From: Brachyhypopomus gauderio
Lineage: Eukaryota; Chordata; Actinopteri; Gymnotiformes; Hypopomidae
Reading direction: 5' to 3'
DNA length: 64,000 nt
NCBI RefSeq assembly: GCF_052324685.1
Contig: NC_135212.1
Span: forward strand, 6,080,778-6,144,777
Part shown: piece after piece, positions 26,115 to 37,344 of the stretch
How the letters are laid out: every line of letters begins with the position of its first letter
Position numbering within the stretch: position 1 is the stretch's first letter
Position numbers and translations under genes: made by a program
Notes under the pieces: model-generated
Told to the model about the DNA's origin: nothing
Databases searched by the model: none
Seen by the model: the letters and a program-made list of their open reading frames with translations, nothing else

Positions 26115-29100
26115 TCTCTCTCTCTCTCTGCCCGTGTCTCAGGATCCTGGAGGAGGAGTCAGCGAAGCGGGCGGAGCTAGAACAGATGCACCTGCAGCAG
26201 CAGCAGGCCATCACGCAGACGCAGGCGGAGAAGGAGGAGCTGGAGAGGGAGCGCTTGGCCAAGGAGAGCGCCCTGGAGGCGGCCGCACAGCAGCTGCAGA
26301 GGCTGGAGGCTGAGAGGCAGGGGGCTCTGGAGCAGTACGAGGTAGCGCACGCACCCGTGCATATTCACGTCCACTCGTGCATATTTACACGCACTCGTGC
26401 ATATTCACATGCCCTTGTGCATATATTGCACTACTGTTTCTTGCTGCTGTAACACTGTGAATTTCCCAAAATGTAATAGAGGAACATCTAGTTTTCTCCT
26501 ACAAAGGCCTCGTTTGGCTGCAGGTTTCCACTCCCAACTAGCAGGAGGAGAACTGATCAGTTGTTTTGAGGACTGAGGCCAGTTAATTAAACAAGTGGAA
26601 GCAGGTGTAACTTCTGCTTGGTTGGACTGGAAGTCCAAACCTGGAGATAACTAGTAACTCGAAGCAAGACGATTTCTGCCATAGTTGGTTTTTTACTCCC
26701 TCTAGTGGCTTGAATGAGCAGTACATTCTGATAGTAGTTTCTTCTGACAATGTTGCTTGCTGGACAGGAAGTTATGAAGAAACTGGAGGATGCTGCCAAT
26801 AACACAAAGAGCTGGAAGGACAAGGTGGCCCATCATGAAGGACTCATACGTCTCATACAGCCTGGTAATCACATACTCACACCTCTCATACAGCCCACTA
26901 ATCACACACACTCACACATCTCATACAGCCCACTAATCACACACACTCACACATCTCATACAGCCCAGTAATCACACACACTCACACATCTCATACAGCC
27001 TGGTAATCACACACACTCACACATCTCATACAGCCCAGTAATCACACACACTCACACATCTCATACAGCCTGGTAATCACACACACTCACACCTCTCATA
27101 CAGCCCGGTAATCACACACACTCACACATCTCATACAGCCCAGTAATCACACACACTCACACATCTCATACAGCCTGGTAATCACACACTCACACATCTC
27201 ATACAGCCCAGTAATCACACACACTCACAGATTACCATCTCATACAGCCTGGTAATCACACATACTCACACCTCTCATACAGCCCACTAATCACACACAC
27301 ACTCACACATCTCATACAGCCCACTATTCACACACACACTCACACATCTCATACAGCCCAGTAATCACACACACTCACACATCTCATACAGCCTGGTAAT
27401 CACACACTCACACATCTCATACAGCCTGGTAATCACACACACTCACAGATTACCATCTCATACAGCCTGGTAATCACACACGCTCACACATCTCATACAG
27501 CCCAGTAATCACACACACTCACACATCTCATACATCTCATACAGCCCAGTAATCACACACACTCATAGATTACCATCTCATACAGCCTGGTAATCACACA
27601 CACTCACACATCTCATACAGCCCGGTAATCACACACACTTACACATCTAATAAAGCCCACTAATCACACACACTCACACATCTCATACAGCCTGGTAATC
27701 ACACACACTCACACATCTCATACAGCCCGGTAATCACACACACTCACACATCTCATACAGCCCAGTAATCACACACACTCACACATCTCATACAGCCTGG
27801 TAATCACACACTCACACATCTCATACAGCCCAGTAATCACACACACTCACAGATTACCATCTCATACAGCCTGGTAATCACACACACTCACACATCTCAT
27901 ACAGCCTGGTAATCACACACACTCACACATCTCATACAGCCCGGTAATCACACACACTCACACATCTCATAAAGCCCACTAATCACACACACTCACACAT
28001 CTCATACAGCCTGGTAATCACACACACTCACACATCTCATACAGCCTGGTAATCACACACACTCACACTTCTCATACAGCCCGGTAATCACACACACTCA
28101 CACATCTCATACAGCCCAGTAATCACACACACTCACACATCTCATACAGCCTGGTAATCACACACTCACACATCTCATACAGCCCACTAATCACACACAC
28201 TCACACATCTCATACAGCCTGGTAATCACACATCTCACAAAGCACACTAATCACACACACTCACACATCTCATACAGCCCAGTAATCACACACACTCACA
28301 CATCTCATACATCTCATACAGCCCAGTAATCACACACACTCACAGATTACCATCTCATACAGCCTGGTAATCACACACACTCACACATATCATACAGCCT
28401 GGTAATCACACACACACATCTCATAAAGCCCACTAATCACACACACTCACACATCTCATACAGCCTGGTAATCACACACACTCACACATCTCATACAGCC
28501 TGGTAATCACACACACTCACACATCTCATACAGCCCAGTAATCACACACACTCACACATCTCATACAGCCTGGTAATCACACACTCACACATCTCATACA
28601 GCCCAGTAATCACACACACTCACAGATTACCATCTCATACAGCCTGGTAATCACACACACTTACACATCTCATAAAGCCCACTAATCACACACACTCACA
28701 CATCTCATACAGCCTGGTAATCACACACACTCACACATCTCATACAGCCTGGTAATCACACACACTCACACTTCTCATACAGCCCGGTAATCACACACAC
28801 TCACACATCTCATACAGCCCAGTAATCACACACACTCACACATCTCATACAGCCTGGTAATCACACACTCACACATCTCATACAGCCCACTAATCACACA
28901 CACTCACACATCTCATACAGCCTGGTAATCACACATCTCACAAAGCACACTAATCACACACACTCACACATCTTATACAGCCCAGTAATCACACACACTC
29001 ACACATCTCATACATCTCATACAGCCCAGTAATCACACACACTCACAGATTACCATCTCATACAGCCTGGTAATCACACACACTCACACATATCATACAG

Positions 29101-29609
29101 CCTGGTAATCACACACACTTACACATCTCATAAAGCCCACTAATCACACACACTCACACATCTCATACAGCCTGGTAATCACACACACTCACACATCTCA
29201 TACAGCCTGGTAATCACACACACTCACACATCTCATACAGCCCGGTAATCACACACACATCTCATACAGCCCAGTAATCACACACACTCACACATCTCAT
29301 ACAGCCTGGTAATCACACACTCACACGTCTCATAAAGCACACTAATCACACACACTCACACATCTCATACAACCTGGTAATCACACACACTCATACGTCT
29401 CTTACAGCCTGGTAATCACACATACTCACACATCTCATAAAGCCCAGTAATCATGCACACTCAACTCTACCCAATGCTTACCACACAACTCCGTAATTCT
29501 CATAAATGTTCTTCTTCTGTCCATGTTCATCATCTTTCATATTTCTTCTTCCATGTGTGTTTATCATCATCTACATGTGGTATTGGAATGTTCAGACATC
29601 CTTACTTTT

Positions 29610-29656
<47 letters not shown>

Positions 29657-29799
29657 ATGCGCGCACGTTTGTGTTTTCAGGGTCAAAGGTCCCACAGAAG
29701 ATCACTAACTGGGGCCCTGCCGCCTTCACTGAAGCAGAGCTGAATCTGAGAGAGAAAGACTGGCAGGAGAGGAAAAGCAGGGCTGCTCCACCCCAGTGA
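10286..29799 (+). CDS. swap70: SWAP70, PH-domain Rac/actin regulator (complete)
   Basis: Cytoplasmic phosphoinositide-binding protein that signals to Rac and bundles F-actin. Twelve coding exons: 10286-10381, 11492-11632, 15990-16163, 17133-17360, 18278-18424, 18888-18996, 19255-19436, 23661-23768, 25129-25295, 26143-26341, 26768-26864, 29681-29799; 1767 nt, 588 aa, near the mammalian length. The N-terminus [19 protein letters not shown] is followed by an EF-hand-like loop (DVDKSGKVS). The PH domain runs about 214-310 ([20 protein letters not shown] to QEWIQ). A long Glu/Arg-rich coiled coil (about 312-535) holds [20 protein letters not shown] and [16 protein letters not shown]. The C-terminus has [20 protein letters not shown] and [14 protein letters not shown]. 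The intron after 18424 starts GC instead of GT. Exons 8, 9, 10, 11 and 12 lie directly against tandem repeats. Confidence 0.97.
12640..12790. repeat. Degenerate 24-bp minisatellite, SWAP70 intron 2
   Basis: About six imperfect copies of a unit like attcctctcccttttagagg. It produces weak spurious reading frames on both strands. Confidence 0.6.
13850..14285. repeat. Imperfect minisatellite, SWAP70 intron 2
   Basis: Repeated words tgtgtcagagctgtgtcag and tttgggttagcctg, in units of about 30-45 bp, roughly a dozen degenerate copies. No coding signal. Confidence 0.75.
14443..14513. repeat. (GT)n microsatellite, SWAP70 intron 2
   Basis: About 70 bp of nearly pure GT followed by a GA-rich patch to about 14530. 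Reading frames across it on both strands are artefacts of the dinucleotide repeat. Confidence 0.95.
16622..16800 (+). mobile_element. tRNA-derived SINE, SWAP70 intron 3
   Basis: Begins gtcatgggctgctggttagg (A-box-like) and has gggtttgatccc (B-box-like) about 45 bp downstream, followed by a body with tgcccttgagccaggccctt. The head resembles that of the minus-strand SINE near 60.7 kb. Exact ends and target duplication are not clear. Confidence 0.6.
16818..17080. repeat. 29-bp minisatellite upstream of SWAP70 exon 4
   Basis: About nine copies of a unit starting ccttggcctacagtgtaa and ending ctgtatcta. The array stops about 50 bp before the exon 4 acceptor at 17132. Confidence 0.9.
17361..18277 (+). 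other. SWAP70 intron 4: nothing further seen
   Basis: Ordinary AT-rich intron between the PH-proximal exons; no repeat family or second gene recognised. Confidence 0.5.
19958..20125. repeat. (TG)-rich compound microsatellite, SWAP70 intron 7
   Basis: Interrupted runs of TG with tatg and tctg interruptions. No gene. Confidence 0.85.
21264..21850. repeat. 21-bp coding-like minisatellite, SWAP70 intron 7
   Basis: About 28 copies of a 21-bp unit such as actggcagtgatgatgttta, partly organised as 42-bp dimers. Because 21 is a multiple of three, two + frames stay open: one reads as Asp/Tyr/Thr/Gly heptads ([14 protein letters not shown]), the other as Met/Leu-rich. It lies inside an intron with no homologue recognised, so I call it a repeat. 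Confidence 0.9.
22039..22275. mobile_element. Short hAT-like element, SWAP70 intron 7
   Basis: The 237-bp insert is flanked by a perfect 8-bp duplication, tgctagag, at 22031-22038 and 22276-22283. The right end reads gagtacccctg, i.e. a CAGGGGT-type hAT terminus in reverse; the left end cccccatatagcgg is less well preserved. The interior has ggcccgcgggcc. No transposase. Confidence 0.7.
22420..22875. repeat. 33-bp minisatellite, SWAP70 intron 7
   Basis: About 13 copies of a unit containing gtgctgggtaaatggctgta and actgctgtgttgt. The period is a multiple of three, so Cys/Val/Trp-rich and Ala/Thr/Tyr-rich frames stay open on both strands without being genes. Confidence 0.92.
23031..23641. repeat. 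49-bp minisatellite running into the SWAP70 exon 8 acceptor
   Basis: Thirteen copies, measured from gttgag words at 23032, 23081, 23130 through 23620 (exact 49-bp steps). Each unit carries ggtggtctgattctcctgta then cagttgcacagagg. The last copy continues into the true acceptor (gattctcctgtcactgttgc then tcag, exon 8 at 23661), so the unit looks derived from this 3' splice region. Open frames on the minus strand rich in RIRPPRST are spurious. Confidence 0.95.
23769..25056 (+). other. SWAP70 intron 8: nothing further seen
   Basis: About 1.3 kb without a recognisable gene or repeat family before the (GT)n tract. Confidence 0.5.
25058..25126. repeat. (GT)n tract forming the SWAP70 exon 9 acceptor region
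   Basis: About 34 GT units with one TA interruption, leading directly into tgtgtcag and exon 9 at 25129. The usual pyrimidine tract is replaced by alternating TG. Confidence 0.95.
25299..25362. repeat. (CA)n tract directly after the SWAP70 exon 9 donor
   Basis: About 32 CA units starting 3-4 bases after the exon 9 end (accag/gtgcacac). Complementary to the (GT)n tract on the other side of the exon. Confidence 0.95.
26069..26130. repeat. (CT)n tract upstream of SWAP70 exon 10
   Basis: About 30 CT units with one CA interruption, ending about 12 bp before the acceptor at 26142; it serves as a very long polypyrimidine tract. Confidence 0.95.
26851..29455. repeat. About 35-bp minisatellite seeded by the SWAP70 exon 11 donor
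   Basis: Roughly 74 copies of a unit such as tctcatacagcctggtaatc followed by acacacactcacaca. The first copy is the end of exon 11 itself (tctcatacagcctg, then gtaatc of the intron, junction at 26864/26865). Variants include cagcccagtaatc, cagcccggtaatc, cagcccactaatc, 33-bp units and units with cagattaccat. A higher-order repeat of 703 bp is visible: a rare segment at 28218 recurs at 28921, and another at 28301 recurs at 29004. Confidence 0.97.
29611..29654. repeat. (GT)n tract upstream of SWAP70 exon 12
   Basis: About 22 GT units, then gcatgcgcgcacgtttgtgt and tttcag before exon 12 at 29681. Confidence 0.92.
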
Positions 29800-30225
29800 G
29801 CACCACCTAGTGGCTGTGCTCAGCACTGCAGGGACACTCGCCCCACCTCCCCGTACATGCAACCACTACTGAGGATGCACAGCTGAAACATTGTGCTTGA
29901 ATCTGCTCAAAGGGACCAATGGGAGGCCTGCGTGACTGCGTAGTAGACTCTAATCTCCAGGTATATCTTACCATTTCAGTCATACCGTAACATTCCAGGT
30001 AATGGCATTGTGGGCCTACTCTGATGGGATTTTATACATCTGAATTTTATGAAGTTCTGCACTCTATATGAATATGTTGTTTTAGTTGTATTTTCTGCCA
30101 AAGTGATGACAGAAATCAGAAGTCACAAGTAAAAAAAAGTAAAAAAAAATTTTTGTACAGTTAAAAGCAGAAAAAAAACTTTGTTGACCAAGATTTGTCA
30201 AATAAAACATCTCAAGGAAAGTAAG
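29800..30225 (+). terminator. SWAP70 3' UTR and poly(A) signal
   Basis: TGA at 29797-29799. AATAAA at 30201-30206 is a good signal; a second AATAAA at 30617-30622 could give a longer form. Confidence 0.6.
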
Positions 30226-31207
30226 TAACCTATCACCTTATTTTGCCCTATAACCAGGTTTAACTTAGTGGTGACCAGTGGGATCACATCAGAAACAATA
30301 TTCCCATTACAGCACATCATTGGCTTTGAGGTATAAGCGGTTAAATAGTCATTTGATATGTTTTCGTACTTTGTGTGAAATAACATTTTGGACCAGACTG
30401 ACACACAACCAAGCATGAGTGTGTAAATGCACTCTGATGCACTGAGGAGCAGTTGCAGTATTAATCTAATTAAGTCAGGCTAGTTTCATTAACATTCTTT
30501 TTATAAAATTGTAACATGTTTATTTTATCAAGATATCTGAGTCGTGAATAGTTTTGTGTCTGTGTGAATAACAGAGTAACGTCCACACTTCACACCACAT
30601 TTGTTCATCAAGACTCAATAAAAATACAAATGATCCTGTTCTATGTACACTTATTTATGTTTAAGAAACCCAGAGTTCAAACCCAGTTCCATGTTACTAA
30701 AATTAAAGTCATAACTAATGACAGGTAAGATACATGTTACAAGGCTCCACAACCTTACTGATGATCTAATAACATTGTGTACTTGAAGTGTGTAATGAAG
30801 CGAATGAAAGAGTGCAGGAGTATTTCTACGGACCAAGCACGTTAATGCCACCAGGTGCCGCCAAACACAAACAGAGTATGTCCCACAGCATCACCCTGAA
30901 AGGTGTGTCCAGTGCCACAAAGGCATCGTCAGCTTCTTGGAATTTTTCACGTTTTACAGTGTTTACAGTTCAGAACTGAACTGAACAAACTGAACTCAGG
31001 AAGAGGATGAAGTGAAGATCCTTGTGGGAGGAAAGATATTGTAACTTTTTTTGTGTTTGCACAATGTCTTCTGTATAGGATGTATAAACATCAGATACAC
31101 ACACACACTCCCTACAAATTTTTATACATGTAAATATAAATTTATGTGTGTGTATGTGTATTATATCTAAAATCATCTGATGTTTCAGTTCTTGTATATA
31201 TATACAC

Positions 31208-31238
<31 letters not shown>

Positions 31239-33180
31239 TATATATATATGACTGTAAGAAGCACCTGCATTTATATTTATATTTATGAACAGCTGTTGTT
31301 CTAGGAATTTCCCCCTGGAATCCCTAGAATTATTTCGTTCTTTTTTATTTCATAACTTCACAGCCTCTTGGGAATATCTTTGAAAGCATAATTTACAGAT
31401 TATTTTGTTTACAGGCTTTCAGTGTAGAAAGACAACCTACGTGAGGTCGGGAGATGGTAACCTCAGGTTGGTGTGTAAACATAAATCAATCTGTATTTGA
31501 TCAAGTGAAACAGGGCTGTTAATGGTTGGCCATCTCACGCCATTGTACTCCAAGGACAAAAGGACTGGGGTTTTCTTACACTCATAATTTCCATAAACCC
31601 TTCCTGTCTATCTGAGACTCAAAACAATTATAATCTAAATATAATCAACACACAGATTTAGAGTCTGGACCTTGGGGAGCAAACAGAGACCATGAGGTTA
31701 ATTTTTCAGTCATCAGATAACGTGAGGAAATTGAATTTGATGTTTAGCTTGACTGAGTGGCTGTAGCTGACCTCATCTGCAGCAAGGAATGACACAATGG
31801 CTTGTAAGACTGATTATATATGGGTTGTAAGACTTGACTCTATATGGGTTGTAAGACTGACTCTATACGAGTGATCAGACTGACTATAGGGCTTGTAAGA
31901 CTAACTATAGGGGTGCTCAGTAATTATCCTGGCTTGTACATAAAGACCATTACCCAAGATACCCTAAGGTCATGAAACTTTTATATGCAAACTGTATTGA
32001 CTCCTAAAGATGTGTGTGATTTTATTAAGTCAAAAGGATCAAATTATTTTTCCATTTCTTCATCACAAATACATTTACAAATGTTCCTCATTTACATGAG
32101 GGCTTGTTGAGTTTCTCTGCACCAGCCTTGGGTTTAGATTAGGGAAGACGTCTCTCATTAGCTGTGCTATCGTGTGGGGAATCTACCCATGTCCTGTTTA
32201 AAGATAACTCACAAGCCCATGCGGTTGTGTCTGTACGGATGTGTATGTGGGTCTTATCTGCACAGTTTGGACCAGTGCAAAGGACCTAACAGCAATCTTG
32301 CATGCAACATAAATGTGTGTGACACATTCCTTCAATGAATAACAAAACAGGACCTTTGGCATTATTACATCATAGGTAATTTTGACCAGATAACACTGGT
32401 ATTAATAGTCTTGCTGTGTGCATTGCTATTCTGGGAAACACTTGAGGATATCTGGATGGATGAGGTGAGTTAGTACTAAGTTCTTAAAACGTTACATTAT
32501 GACAAATAACGTTCCACGAATGTGCGAAATAATGATCATTTTAATAACTTCAAAGCAGTTCTTATGACATTAATGCTTAGATTTGCTTAGACTATTGACA
32601 TAATGTCAGTTAAGGAAACCTTAATGTACAGGAAGTATCGATGTTTGTAATGCAATTTCATGTTAAAATTTAGTATACAGCAGCCGCAGCTAGACAGAGT
32701 CTCTCGTAGTGCAGGTGTGTTTCTAGGTTATCTGGCAGTAGTTTCCCTCACCCTCACGATAGGGGAAAAGTGTCGCGTGCATGTGTAACGCTGACATGCA
32801 AAAGCACAATTATGCAAAGCATCATCTATTTCACGCAACTGGGTCCCTTGGGCTGATTGCGCGGCAAGAGCCAATGACGTCAACAGTGAGGTAAACGAAA
32901 GATTCTGTGCATTCCTCAAAAGTCCGTCTAATGTGTGTCCAAAGGAAATGTTGCACTATGTAATCCGTGACCTTCGAAAGCACCCGGCCCAATTTATTAG
33001 CAAACAGCAGAATAGCAGAAAAGAGAACACGTTGTTCCATTGTCTATTAATTGACACATTAATCATTACTTTTTGTTTAATCTACGAATTCGTGTCCACT
33101 TGCCTGTAATCTAGAACACATTTTGCCTGGAAGTCCGCCGCCAAAAATTTCCTTTCAATGACCCTCAAAAACAATTATTT
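30226..33180. other. Intergenic, no gene seen
   Basis: AT-rich spacer after SWAP70. It holds a CA/TA-rich microsatellite (about 31140-31250) and a small degenerate repeat of about 24 bp (gggttgtaagactgactcta, 31795-31920). No conserved exon recognised on either strand. Confidence 0.5.
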
Positions 33181-33199
33181 ATACAACAACAAATAATCA

Positions 33200-33570
33200 C
33201 GCAAATATGCGGACAACGCGTGAGTGACAGAGCGCGAAGAGTGGGCGCGAGGTAAAATGTGCGCGCCAGATGCGCAGCGTTCCGGCTGAACTAAACGAGC
33301 TCTTTACGCAACGAGTTGGAGGGGTCATTAACGCGCGGCGCTCCGGATGCGCCCCGCTCCCCAGCAGCGCCTGTGTCCCATCATCCCTCCTTCTAACTCC
33401 CTTGAATTCATCAGCTAAGCTTGGGGCCTTGTGCACCAGCGCAACATTCCAAAGAGGTGATGCGAAACAGAAATGCATTCAATTCCTGATCTGGAATCCA
33501 TCGCTGAGTTGCGCCTGTCGTACTGTGAAAAGGGGCTCCGCGGTGTCCGCCGAGACGAGCTGCACAGCTG
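33200..33570. promoter_or_regulatory. CpG-rich patch, possible orphan promoter
   Basis: Dense CpG (gcgcgaagagtgggcgcgag, acgcgcggcgctccggatgc) in an otherwise AT-rich interval. Reading frames are open on both strands (to about 100 aa) but match nothing I recognise. It could be a promoter or CpG island of an unseen transcript or a developmental element. Confidence 0.35.
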
Positions 33571-33599
33571 TGGTGTGAGAGGCTAGCTGGTGCCTCCGA

Positions 33600-35030
33600 G
33601 GAGCAATGAACCGCATTTTAGTGCCTCAGGAATGTGGTTCGGTATTAAAGGAGTCACAACTAAACATGCGAGGGATTAATCGCTGCAATTTGCTATCGAA
33701 CTTTTATTTGAGCTATATTCACGCACACTTGACCTCCTATAGCTGTGCTGGCATTTCCTGCCTCGAGCACAGTTGAAGCAAACAGTATCTCGTGAACATC
33801 TGGTGAGAGAGTAGCCGGGATGCTAAAGACAGGTCACACTTCATTTCAGGAAAATTTACAACCTCTGGATTTAACAAGCTGTGAATTAATCATCATTATG
33901 CAGCGGTGTCATTCTACAGCTAATGACCCCACGATAAGATCCAACTTTTTCCACACATTCGCTTCTTGGTCCCTCTCTTCTCCTCTTGGTCGGGGGCACT
34001 GGGTTAAGGCAAAGATCAGGCAACAAAATTGCTCACTGCGAGCCTGAACAACGTTCAAAGGAAAACCTGTGGGATATCAAACCCACCCCACTCTCAATTG
34101 TTCTCTTTGGTTAAAAATATGCTCAGTGACCACTCTGACCTTTCTAACACAGTGCGTGTAGAGGTGCTGCAGATGCAGACAATAGAGCATCAGAGGGAGG
34201 GTTTGCATTCGAAATAACGGCAGACGAGGACCCTGCAGCTCTGCTGGTGTCCCTGTGTGTGGTTCTTCAGTCCGGAGGGGCCATGTCATGGCAGAGAGGC
34301 CTTCTGCGCCAGTATGGAATGGCGTATGTGTCAATAAGGGGGAAGAGTTTTATTAGGTGCAGTCCTTCCTCAATCCTCCTCCTCCTCCTCTAACACTGAG
34401 GAATGTGTGGAAACGAGCAAATATAAAACACCAGTGCTTCGGCAAAAAAAAAAAAATGTCAACCATGGATGTAACGTCTCCCTTGCCAACTCACTGCAAT
34501 CTGGGTCTCCTTAGCATTCCTTTGGCTGAGAGATATCTCGCCTGGCTCAGAGCGCTGGAGTTCAACCAGTGCATTGTTTACCAGCATCCTTTATGTACAG
34601 GCAGGAGACCGAAAATAGCAGAGGGGGAAGGTTCTCCATGGAAGCCCACAGAGACATCATCTTCTAGATGTTTGGATACCCTTTGGGTTCTGAGGGTGAA
34701 AGAGATGTGTGTAAGTCATGGCACATTCAGAAGGCACAGCGGGACAGAAACATGATGCAGAGAAGAGACATTCTGTCCAAACCTCATATTTCATCTCGGT
34801 ATGAAACATAATATTTTATGAGAAGAATATTAAATATTTATTGTCATTTATTTCTTTTAAAAATTGGAACGCATTTCAGTTTGCAATTGCAGTGATCAAA
34901 TGTCTATCTCTGTGTTCTTTAGTTTATGAGATTATAATCAACACAACATGATTGCTCAAAATTTTCTTGGATAAAGAGAAAAAAATCCCTGTTATGCATT
35001 TGTGGCTTTCACCGTCTTCAGCGACGTTCC
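33600..35030. other. Intergenic, no gene seen
   Basis: No repeat family or exon recognised; a frame at 34357-34755 has no recognisable domain and is judged chance. Confidence 0.45.
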
Positions 35031-35039
35031 AGAAAGAAC

Positions 35040-35370
35040 AAATGAGCAGGACATGAGTGGGACACGAGCAGGACATGGGCAGGACATGAGCATGACCGGC
35101 GTGAAGGAAGGAGAACAGGCACTCTGAAGAAAGCCGGCACCGGCCAGTGCCTCGCTGACACAAAAGTATGGCAAAGCCCCAGCGTGTCCTCCACATGTCC
35201 TGTCAACCGTGTGTCCTGCTCTGGCGTGTCCTGCTCTGATGTGTCCTGCTCTGACGTGTCCTGCCCCGGTGTGTCCTGCTCTGACGTGTCCTGCCCCGAC
35301 GTGTCCTGCCCCAGCGTGTCCTGCCCCGGTGTGTCCTGCTCTGACGTGTCCTGCCCCGGTGTGTCCTGCT
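35040..35370. repeat. 15-bp minisatellite with an inverted arm
   Basis: The right part (35207-35370) has about 11 copies of gtgtcctgctctgac or gtgtcctgccccg-type units. The left part (about 35045-35092) carries the same word on the other strand (gagcaggacatgag, gggcaggacatgag), about 115 bp away. Cys/Ser/Pro-rich and Arg/Thr/His-rich frames on both strands are artefacts. Confidence 0.8.
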
Positions 35371-35399
35371 ATTTTCAGCTCTGCTTTTATGAGCCTCTG

Positions 35400-37050
35400 G
35401 AGGACCTTCAGTTCCACTGTACTCCAGTCCAAAGCTCCAAATTATGACCCGGCATGCGTCAGGCATGCACTGTGTTTTCTGTCCCCCATGGAGGAGAGAG
35501 ATGTAGGAAAAGCTAACATAGGGATGCTGAGATTTATTAAGTAGCTGCAAGTGTCACGAAGACTTTAGTGTTTTTCTGGACTCAGAGAAGCTTTCATCTC
35601 ACGTCTAAGTGGCTTTGATTTAAGAGACTCTTTGCATAGCTGCGATCCAAATGTTCCCTCCCTGTGCCCCACAAGTAGAGACCCAAAAGCAGCTCTACAA
35701 TAAAAGCAGAGAAGTGGTGCTGCCTGTGAGCACTCAGAGCTGCCGTGCTCTTGATCCTCCTCCTCCTCAATCAGGAGGGCTGTGCTGCGTGCTCCTAGAC
35801 ACTGTCCATGGTGCTGTTGAACGGGTGGTGTCTGTACAAGCATTGATTTGAAATGATCAGTGCAATTAGTCAAACGCTGTTAAAAAACCTGGTGCAGTCA
35901 CACGGAACAAAACTCTCCAAAAGCATCACATACTGTTCCTGGTCTTTTAAGCACCCAAACGTGTACTGGTGAGAATATGCAGTGATGTTGAGGTACAGCA
36001 GTTATTTGAAGATAATTCTCCATGTGTCTTAGTGAACACCAAACGCTAAAGTCTTTCCCTGGCACTAATGGTGTTTCTTTTGGGACACAAAATACAACAG
36101 TTATCCAAACAGCACCACAGTGCTCACCTGTTGCAAGAGAATAAGCACATTTGGGTCAATCAGGAATCCCTGTACTGGCACCTCGGACCTGTGCTGCATT
36201 AGCAGACATTCAGCTCTCTCATTATGCAGGTAAAATCTCCAAATTATACAAATACCATATACAAAATGTGTATGCATTATATAAAAATTGATGCATAAAT
36301 TATAGAGGAGTTCTGTAATGACAACTATTATTTGGTTGCATTGCAGATTACAGAGCAGTTCAGTATTGGACCCTGAGCAAACACAAACTGAGGAGGTGCT
36401 GACACATACATGATTGTTAGTGTTTACTGCTTAGATGCAGTCACACAGTCGAAACTGATTTGCTTATCTTCAGTAGCTTTCTTTAGGAAAATGCTTTAGA
36501 AAATGATATATTATCATTCTCTCCAGGTTTAACGAGTCAAAGGAATGTCATTTAGATCTAAGTGTGGAATGTTTCAACCTCAGTAACCTCATATTATAAA
36601 CACTTAAATCGAGTTTGTGTGAGGACATGTTGTTCAATAATTCTAACATCACCATGATGTGGCATGTCACATGGTCGTTAAAGTGCTTTCCTATTGGTGA
36701 AAGCATGTGAGCCAATATCTTTGCTTGCAGAACCAATTTACACCTCTTTTCTGACCTTGAGGTGTTTGTGGTGTTTTTGCAAAGCACTAACTCAGTTCCT
36801 GCCCAAATTACAGTGAAACCCCAGTATGAAGAACAAAGAGTTCATGTTGATAATGGTTATTATTAGTGCATATAATGTTTCCTGCGGAAAACAGAGCACT
36901 TAGCAACGCTAACCATTTTTATTAGACTTGCATTATGATGAGTATTGCGTAAGGTGTGCATCACGATGGTTGAATTCATCTGGTAGTTGAAGTCATTCTT
37001 TGTGAAAACCAGCAGAAACACTTTCTCCTTTTTGACAGTCTGCAGTTTGA
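35400..37050. other. Intergenic, no gene seen
   Basis: AT-rich sequence without a recognised repeat or exon. Confidence 0.45.
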
Positions 37051-37054
37051 GAGC

Positions 37055-37175
37055 ACAGCACAGCACAGCACAGCAAAGCACAGCAAAGCACAGCAGAGCA
37101 CAGCAAAGCAGAGCACAGCAGAACAAAGCACAGCAGAGCACAGCACAGCAGAACACAGCACAACAGAACATGGCA
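37055..37175. repeat. (AGCAC/AGCAA)n pentanucleotide repeat
   Basis: About 24 units of agcac with agcaa, agcag and aacac variants. Cys/Leu/Val-rich minus-strand frames over it are spurious. Confidence 0.9.
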
Positions 37176-37344
37176 AATCACCACACAGTCAATATACACA
37201 GCATCACACAATCTGCACAGCCAGCACCACACTGAACAGCACACACAGCTAGCACATTGCATAATAGCATTGAACAGCACTGAACAGCATACACATCCTA
37301 CACAGCCTAAAACCTCTACTGGGTTTATCCCTACTGGGGATTGA

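Noticed and set aside
26851..29455. CRISPR-like array (regular repeats of about 35 bp)
   Set aside because: There are no unique spacers; adjacent units are near-identical tandem copies in a vertebrate intron.
33197..33578. Open frames of about 93-102 residues on both strands near 33.3 kb
   Set aside because: Long frames are expected in CpG-rich DNA; no start context, splice pattern or family match.
35184..35550. Cys/Ser/Pro-rich and Arg/Thr/His-rich frames on both strands
   Set aside because: Artefacts of the 15-bp array.
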